NCBI GenBank assembly: GCA_964528755.1
Contig: CAZGWN010000001.1
Span: 62,001 to 126,000, forward strand
Direction of reading: 5' to 3'
DNA: 64,000 nucleotides
From: Raineyella sp964528755
GTDB lineage: Bacteria > Actinomycetota > Actinomycetes > Propionibacteriales > Propionibacteriaceae
Every line of letters starts with the position of its first letter. The stretch's first letter is position 1. The position numbers and the translations under genes were made by a program. Shown here piece after piece: positions 58,994-64,000 of the stretch. Under the pieces are notes generated by a model. It ran no database searches, was not told the DNA's origin, and worked only from the letters and a program-made list of their open reading frames with translations.

Positions 58994-60045
58994 CCGGCGA
59001 CCCCCGAGGTGGCGAACAGGGCATCGGCCAGGTCGACCGCGGCGGCGGGGACGGCGCCGAGGTCGCCGATCCCCAGCACCCGCCCGCGTCCCGACACGTC
59101 AAGGGGCGCCAGCGCGTCCAGTTCGTCGTCCCACCAGCGGGTCGGCCGATGATCAGGACGGATCTCGTAGCGGGACCGGCCGAGCGCAACGTGCGCCAGG
59201 CCGGTGGTCGCGCCGGTGAACCAGCCGGCCAGGTCGGCCACGTCGACCGGGACACCGTCGGTGAGCAGCACGACGACCCCGTCGTCCCCGACCGCCTCGG
59301 CGGCGGCACGGACCCCGGCGGTGATCCGCGACCAGGGACTCGGCCGGTCCCCCAACAGTGTCGACCAGTCCGGGGTGTCGCGGTCCAGCCCAGCGCCGAT
59401 GTCGCGGACCACCGGGAAGTCGCAGGCCACGACGCACTCGGGAGCACTTCCCTGGGCGGCGACACCGATCCCGACAAGGTGCTCGACCAGCGTTCCCACG
59501 GCGGCGCGCGGGCGCCCGACCAGCATCGCCGCGGACATGTCGATCACCACCGCCCAACGGTGCCGCGGCGACGCCGGCCCGTCGTGGTGGGCATGCCACG
59601 CGTACGCCCCGGCCCGGTGCCACGGCCGCGGGGCGGGAGCGGCCCCGAGCGCCTCGGCGGTGTCCACCAGGTCGTGGATCATCGCCGCGGGCAGAGCCCC
59701 GGACACCCGGACCAACCCGATGCCGGCACGCCCGCCCGCGTCGACGGGCAGCTTGACCACCGCGTCGGCCCCGCCGGGAGCGGTGCCCGACGGCGTCGTG
59801 ATGGTCACCCCGACGAGGAAACCGGGCGGGAACGGCTTCCCGTCGAGTGCGACCGCGGTGAGCACCACGTCACGCCCCGTCGGGACGAGCACGACCTCGA
59901 CGTCGGAGGTACGGACCTGCGGGGCGATCTCCCGCTCGGCGGCACGCAACTCCAGCCGGGCGCCGGGCGGGCCGTCCAGGCGGATCCGCAGCGCGCCGGC
60001 CGGGGCGGGCAGGCTCGCGCCCGGGGTGACATGCCGGATCGTCAT
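58990..60045 (-). CDS. vWA-like protein of the GTPase conflict operon
   Basis: A 351-residue protein. After an N-terminal beta-rich region (residues ~1-155), a von Willebrand A domain begins at RWAVVIDMSAAML. The metal-ion-adhesion motif should be DxSxS; here it is Asp169-Met-Ser171-Ala-Ala173, so the last Ser is Ala. The second metal position is VVLLTDGVPVD (Asp263). The domain may bind a partner without a standard metal site. It lies between the GAP1-like and GTPase genes with a 6-base gap and a 4-base overlap. Confidence 0.8.
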   Translation of the reverse strand: MTIRHVTPGASLPAPAGALRIRLDGPPGARLELRAAEREIAPQVRTSDVEVVLVPTGRDVVLTAVALDGKPFPPGFLVGVTITTPSGTAPGGADAVVKLPVDAGGRAGIGLVRVSGALPAAMIHDLVDTAEALGAAPAPRPWHRAGAYAWHAHHDGPASPRHRWAVVIDMSAAMLVGRPRAAVGTLVEHLVGIGVAAQGSAPECVVACDFPVVRDIGAGLDRDTPDWSTLLGDRPSPWSRITAGVRAAAEAVGDDGVVVLLTDGVPVDVADLAGWFTGATTGLAHVALGRSRYEIRPDHRPTRWWDDELDALAPLDVSGRGRVLGIGDLGAVPAAAVDLADALFATSGVAG

Positions 60046-60051
60046 CGCGCA

Positions 60052-62040
60052 TCATCCTTCACGGTGGTCACCTTTCGTGCGGGGCCGAGGAAACGCGGGC
60101 GAGACCGGCCGGGCCGATCGCTGACGCGTCGGGATCCCCGGGTCTGTCGGGATCCCCGGGTCGGTCGGGATCCCCGGGTCGGTCGGGACGCCAGGGGCCC
60201 CGCCGCTCGCGGATTCGGATGTCGGGTCGAGCAGGCCGATGACCGCGGCGGCCACCGTACGCCCGTCGGCGACCCGCAACGCCCAGGCCGACCCGGGCAG
60301 CGGCCGATCAGCGAACCCACGGATCGCCCGGGCGACCTCCACGCCCCCGCCGACGGCACGTTGGTGCGGGCCGAACTGGTGGGCCAGCCAGGCCAACGAC
60401 TCCCCCGTCCGACGGCCGACCGCATCCGCCAACGCGCCGGTGCAGGGATCGTCGGGGTCGGGCAGCGCCGGGCGGGCGTGGACAAGTTCGGTCCGGGTGG
60501 CGACCAGCAGCAGCGCGGACGCGTCGTCGTCGGTCAGTGCGGCCGGGTCGATCCCCACCCACACCTGCTCCAGGGCCTCGGGGCTCGGGGCGGCGGCGGG
60601 GAACTGTCCGGCGACGTCGAGCAGGGCCCGGCGGACGTTGTCGTCGGCGGTCGCGAACCGCTCCACCCAGAAGGGGCCGTCGGTCGCCTCCCCCACCGGG
60701 ATCCCGGCGCCGCCCAGCGCCGCAGCGGCGTGGACCGCCTGGTAGGGCCCGGGACGCAACCCCGCGGACACCGGGTGCGCCGCGTCCGGCGGCCCGGACG
60801 GCGTACCGGCGTCGGCGGGGGTCACGGGGGTGAGCGGCGCCTCGGGGGTGTCCGGGTCGGCGAGGGGCTCCACGGGCAGCGGCCCGGCCTCGGCCAGCAG
60901 CGCGGCCAGCCCCGGCGCGGCGAGGATGTCCGCCGGGATCCGGGGCAGCACCGAGCGGGCCACCACCGCCCGCTCCAGCACGCCGTTGCCGGGCACGGCC
61001 AGGAAGGCCACCTGCAACAGTGCGGCCGACTGCCCCGCGGTGAGGGCGGACCCGGCCCGGGCGGCCGAGGCCAGCTCGTCCCGCAGCAGCAGCGTGCCGG
61101 TGGCCACCTCGTCCGAGGCCCAGACGAGTTCGCGGGCCGGGTCCGACCAGGGACCTCGGGGCACCGGTGCGCCCGCGGGCAGGGTCCACTGTCCGCTCAG
61201 GGCGGCCGCGGTGTCATCGACGTGCCAGGAGGTGTCGAGGACCACCGCGCCGCGCCGCGCCGCCAGCGCAGCGGCGTCCGGATCGACGACGGTGACGAGC
61301 ACGGGCCCGGGATCGTCCGCCCCCGGCGTGCTCCGGAGGAGCCCCTCCAGGCTGTGCGCATCCTCGGTGCACGACAGCCGGGTCCGGGCGGCACGGGCGG
61401 GGTCCACCAGCCAGGAGAGGATCCCGGCCCACAGCAACCCCTCGGCACCGTCCCCGACCCGCAGCACCACGGCCCGGCCGGCCTCCAGTGCGGCCAGCGC
61501 CGCATCCGCGAGCCAGGGCAGGACGGCCAGCCGGTCGGGATGTTCCCGCAGCCATCCGACCAGCGGCACCAGGCTCGGCCCGTCCGGCGGGCGCAGCGGC
61601 CCGGCGATGGTCGCGCCGGCGACCTGGTCAGCACCCCAGGGTGAAAGCCAGTCGGGCGACCGGTACCAGTCGATCGGACGGCTGCCGGGGCCCATCGGGA
61701 CGCGGGCGGCGTGGGTGAACACGTTGCCGGGCCGGCGGGTGTGGTCGGGGCCGGCCTCCACCGAGCGCCACAGGTGCGCGGCGGACTCCTCGGGCAGCGG
61801 CCGGACGCGGAAACGTACGGTCCGACCGGCCAGCAGCCGGCGGTCGGGGAAGGGCGGCATCTCCTGCGGCATCACGACGCTGACCCCGGTCACCAGCCTG
61901 CCCTCCACGTCGGGATCGAGGTCGGCGCTGCGGGCCACCACCCCCCAGCCCCCGGTGGACCGGCCCGGGCCGCGGTCCGCGGACGCGTACGTCAACTGGG
62001 CCATCGCCGTGGGGCCGGGTCGGCCGATCGGTCCGGACAT
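60052..62040 (-). CDS. GAP1-like protein (GTPase-associated)
   Basis: A 662-residue protein. It begins with AQLTYASADRGPGRSTGGWG, the start of the GAP1-N domain that I recall from GTPase-associated proteins, followed by VFTHAARVPMG and a middle domain with SPWGADQVAG and DAALAALEAGRAVVLRVGDG. The last part is Pro/Ala-rich with three TDPGIP repeats (residues ~625-645) encoded by 18-bp repeats. It is predicted to couple with the neighbouring GTPase. Its ATG shares one base with the stop of the FN3-like gene. No enzyme motif is visible. Confidence 0.8.
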   Translation of the reverse strand: MSGPIGRPGPTAMAQLTYASADRGPGRSTGGWGVVARSADLDPDVEGRLVTGVSVVMPQEMPPFPDRRLLAGRTVRFRVRPLPEESAAHLWRSVEAGPDHTRRPGNVFTHAARVPMGPGSRPIDWYRSPDWLSPWGADQVAGATIAGPLRPPDGPSLVPLVGWLREHPDRLAVLPWLADAALAALEAGRAVVLRVGDGAEGLLWAGILSWLVDPARAARTRLSCTEDAHSLEGLLRSTPGADDPGPVLVTVVDPDAAALAARRGAVVLDTSWHVDDTAAALSGQWTLPAGAPVPRGPWSDPARELVWASDEVATGTLLLRDELASAARAGSALTAGQSAALLQVAFLAVPGNGVLERAVVARSVLPRIPADILAAPGLAALLAEAGPLPVEPLADPDTPEAPLTPVTPADAGTPSGPPDAAHPVSAGLRPGPYQAVHAAAALGGAGIPVGEATDGPFWVERFATADDNVRRALLDVAGQFPAAAPSPEALEQVWVGIDPAALTDDDASALLLVATRTELVHARPALPDPDDPCTGALADAVGRRTGESLAWLAHQFGPHQRAVGGGVEVARAIRGFADRPLPGSAWALRVADGRTVAAAVIGLLDPTSESASGGAPGVPTDPGIPTDPGIPTDPGIPTRQRSARPVSPAFPRPRTKGDHREG
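60128..60181. repeat. Three 18-bp tandem repeats in the GAP1-like gene
   Basis: GTCGGGATCCCCGGGTC plus T or G repeats at 60128, 60146 and 60164, encoding TDPGIP on the minus strand. In-frame length changes would be tolerated. Confidence 0.85.
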
Positions 62041-64000
62041 CACAGCATCACCCGCAGACTCGCCAGGGACGGATCGAGCACGGCAACCCGGCCGCACTCG
62101 GCCGGCGGCTGGTTGACGAACAGGCGGACGACCGCCGAGCCACCCGGCGCGGCGGGCAGCCAGCCCAGTGCGGTGTCGACCCGCGGCGGCAGCGAGACGA
62201 CCTGGTCGTGGACGATCCGGCCCTCCCGCGGGTGCAGCGGCAGGCGCGACGGGTGGGCCACCAGGACCAGCGGCAGGTTCTGCAGTGGCGCGTCGCTGCG
62301 GACCACCAGCCGGTAGCCCTCCGGCGCCCCCTCCGGGGACGGCGTGAGGCCCTGCGCGGTGACGGCTTCGAGGCGATACCACAGCCGCGCGATCCCGGGG
62401 TAGTCCACCACCGTCGGCTCGGAGCGGACCGGGCGGGCCTGCTCGAAGACCACCCCGCACAGGTAGAGGGTGCAGCCGCTGGACGGCAGGTTTGCCAGCC
62501 GGACCCCGCCGTAGCGCTCGTACTCGTCGGCGGTCAGCGACACCAGCGGCTCGGTCAGGTCGGGATCGAGTTCGGCGTGTCCCCGCGGGCCCTGGTAGAC
62601 GTGCACGGCGGTCACCCCCCGCGGCCAGGCGAAGGTCACCAGCGTCGCGTCGACCCGCTCGATGAGCAGCGGGAAGCCCGGCGGGCGCGGCCGCACGACG
62701 GCGTGCACGGGTCCGACCCGGACCGCCTCGGGGGCGATGCGGTGGACGGCGACGAAGTGCCCGCGGACCCAGTCCGGATCGAGCACGAAGCCGCGGATGA
62801 CGTCCCGGTCGCCTTCCGTCCGGACCGGATAGTTGACCAGCGCGTGACGGTCGAGTCCGGCGGTCTCGACCACCTCGGCCGTCCGCGTCTCGTCACCGAG
62901 GCCGGTGGGCGGCTGGTGCTCGGTCACGTACACGTCGACCCGGCCGAAGTCGGGCCGCACCCACGACAGGTCGTACGCACCGGGGTCGGTGGCGCTCGGC
63001 TCGACGGTCAGCCCGACGCTGAGCGGGTCGGGCACGACCCGCGCGTGGGCAATCGCCGGGTCGGAGACGACCTCGACGTGGTTGGGCAACACGACCACGC
63101 TGTACGCGGCATAGACCACATCGACGCCCAGCGGCGGATGCCGGTCGATGAACCCGGTCGGCCCGACCGCGTCCGCGGGCAACGCCGACGCGGCGTCATA
63201 GCGAACCGAGCCGCCGGCCGGCCCACGCTGGACGACCACCGTGGAGTTGGGCCGGGCGGTCAGCCGGGCGCTCACGTGGCCGACCGGGGTGACGCTGACC
63301 GACAGGTCCTCGGGCGGCCAGATGACCTGCCCGACACCGACGAGTTCGGGCTGGGCCAGCCGGGCGCGGACCTCGTCGGGCCCGCGGTGCATCCACACGG
63401 CCAGGTAGGTGACCGCGGCGGCGGGCGTCAGCCGCGCGACAATCGAGGTGGCCGTGGTCACCCCGACGAGCCGGCCCGATTCGGGGTATGCGTTGGGCCA
63501 GTTGACCGTCGAGGCAACCACCCGGAAGAGCCGGACGTCGCCGCCCCGGAGGTCCCGGTCCGCGGGACCAGCCGAGGGCACGGCCCAGCCCAGCGCGACA
63601 CCGTCGGGGGTGACCCGGATGAGCATCGGGAGGCGCTGCGGCGTGGGCGGGTCAGGATCGACCCGGGCGAAGTCGAAGTCGGCGAACTGGCCGGGCGGTT
63701 CGATCCACCGGCCCCGACCCGAGGACTCGCCCGAGGTGCCGCCGACCGCCGTGGCGCGGGAGGCGGCCTCGGCGGCGGACGGACCGTCCTCGGTAGGAGC
63801 GGGCTCGGTGGGAGCGGGCGCCGCTTCAGCGCGAGAGCCGGCGGGCGGTGCCGGCGGGGCGGGGGCCGATGCCGGGGCGGTATCGGCCGAGGCGTCCCCG
63901 GTGCCCGGCTCGACGGTCCGCCCGCTGAGTACCGCGGCGATCTCGTCGGCGACGGCTACCACCACCGACGGCGCCGACAGCCGTACGGCGAAGTCGCGGA
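62040..64000 (-). CDS. FN3-like beta-sandwich protein of the conflict operon (5' end outside window)
   Basis: At least 653 residues are encoded and the frame is still open at the window edge, so the N-terminus is missing. After a Pro/Ala-rich linker (residues ~25-85 of the visible part), several beta-sandwich units look like fibronectin type III or related repeats, e.g. PMLIRVTPDGVALGWAVPSA and VTYLAVWMHRGPDEVR. No catalytic motif is seen. Such a protein could be a scaffold or sensor for the GAP1/GTPase/vWA proteins encoded directly downstream in the same operon. Confidence 0.75.
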   Translation of the reverse strand, partial: RDFAVRLSAPSVVVAVADEIAAVLSGRTVEPGTGDASADTAPASAPAPPAPPAGSRAEAAPAPTEPAPTEDGPSAAEAASRATAVGGTSGESSGRGRWIEPPGQFADFDFARVDPDPPTPQRLPMLIRVTPDGVALGWAVPSAGPADRDLRGGDVRLFRVVASTVNWPNAYPESGRLVGVTTATSIVARLTPAAAVTYLAVWMHRGPDEVRARLAQPELVGVGQVIWPPEDLSVSVTPVGHVSARLTARPNSTVVVQRGPAGGSVRYDAASALPADAVGPTGFIDRHPPLGVDVVYAAYSVVVLPNHVEVVSDPAIAHARVVPDPLSVGLTVEPSATDPGAYDLSWVRPDFGRVDVYVTEHQPPTGLGDETRTAEVVETAGLDRHALVNYPVRTEGDRDVIRGFVLDPDWVRGHFVAVHRIAPEAVRVGPVHAVVRPRPPGFPLLIERVDATLVTFAWPRGVTAVHVYQGPRGHAELDPDLTEPLVSLTADEYERYGGVRLANLPSSGCTLYLCGVVFEQARPVRSEPTVVDYPGIARLWYRLEAVTAQGLTPSPEGAPEGYRLVVRSDAPLQNLPLVLVAHPSRLPLHPREGRIVHDQVVSLPPRVDTALGWLPAAPGGSAVVRLFVNQPPAECGRVAVLDPSLASLRVML

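Overview
This 64 kb window comes from a very GC-rich genome with actinobacterial features: GTG starts, frequent ATGA and TGATG gene overlaps, an Fnr/Crp regulator, a PEP-PTS, a FurA-KatG pair, a cobalamin operon and ATL-type DNA repair. The cob genes, galactose genes, NirK and lactate dehydrogenase together fit a facultatively anaerobic member of the Propionibacteriaceae or a close relative. That placement is inference; no rRNA or housekeeping marker is present. I saw no tRNA, rRNA, CRISPR array, insertion sequence or prophage.

Layout. 0-3.8 kb: end of a cobalamin operon (cobT-cobS-unknown membrane protein-cobD). 3.8-9.9 kb: uncharacterised genes, namely a beta-repeat protein with a cysteine tail, a lipase/nitroreductase-like fusion, and a HEAT-repeat protein next to a MerR-HEAT regulator. 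10-17.2 kb: rarA, then a nitrite/NO cluster. In that cluster a membrane protein, three-cupredoxin NirK, a Crp/Fnr regulator, a His-Cys-Asp (HCD) protein and a SodX-like peptidase lie on the minus strand, with a divergent cysteine-bearing HTH regulator and a DUF2249 protein. 17.3-23.8 kb: acyl-CoA ligase, aroQ, a UbiB-type kinase and a sulfoquinovosidase-type GH31. 23.8-27.1 kb: PTS enzyme I, 1-phosphofructokinase and HPr. 27-36 kb: mixed genes, including a degenerate ABC ATPase, a cysteine-rich leader peptide before an Fe(II)/2OG-type oxygenase, ferredoxin-NADP reductase, and a LigD-like ligase and polymerase encoded separately. 36-43 kb: galactose island (SSS symporter, galK, UDPGP-type uridylyltransferase, epimerase, LacI regulator). 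43-47.5 kb: lactate dehydrogenase, a clpP pair with a PopR-like regulator, and a DEAD-box helicase. 47.9-50.8 kb: katG and furA. 50.9-54.2 kb: an ABC sugar importer without its ATPase. 54.2-55.9 kb: ATL protein and a KamA-like radical SAM enzyme. 56-64 kb: a tightly packed minus-strand operon encoding two TerD proteins, a TRAFAC-type GTPase, a vWA-like protein, a GAP1-like protein and an FN3-like protein that runs off the window.

The most interesting candidates are these. (1) The HCD protein (DUF6448-like) and SodX-like peptidase share a stop/start overlap. They resemble the nickel-SOD maturation pair, and a perfect Fnr-type box lies upstream. (2) The clp module combines one active ClpP, one ClpP lacking its catalytic serine, a regulator ending in an ssrA-like YALAA tail, and two abutting 15-bp palindromes in the promoter region. 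(3) A 31-residue leader peptide carries six cysteines. (4) The GAP1/GTPase/vWA/TerD operon looks like an NTP-dependent conflict system. (5) A Shine-Dalgarno sequence sits in the loop of a perfect hairpin before the HEAT-repeat gene.

Many intergenic regions carry short tandem repeats of 15-29 bp or long perfect hairpins. The palindrome CGTACG is strikingly common throughout.
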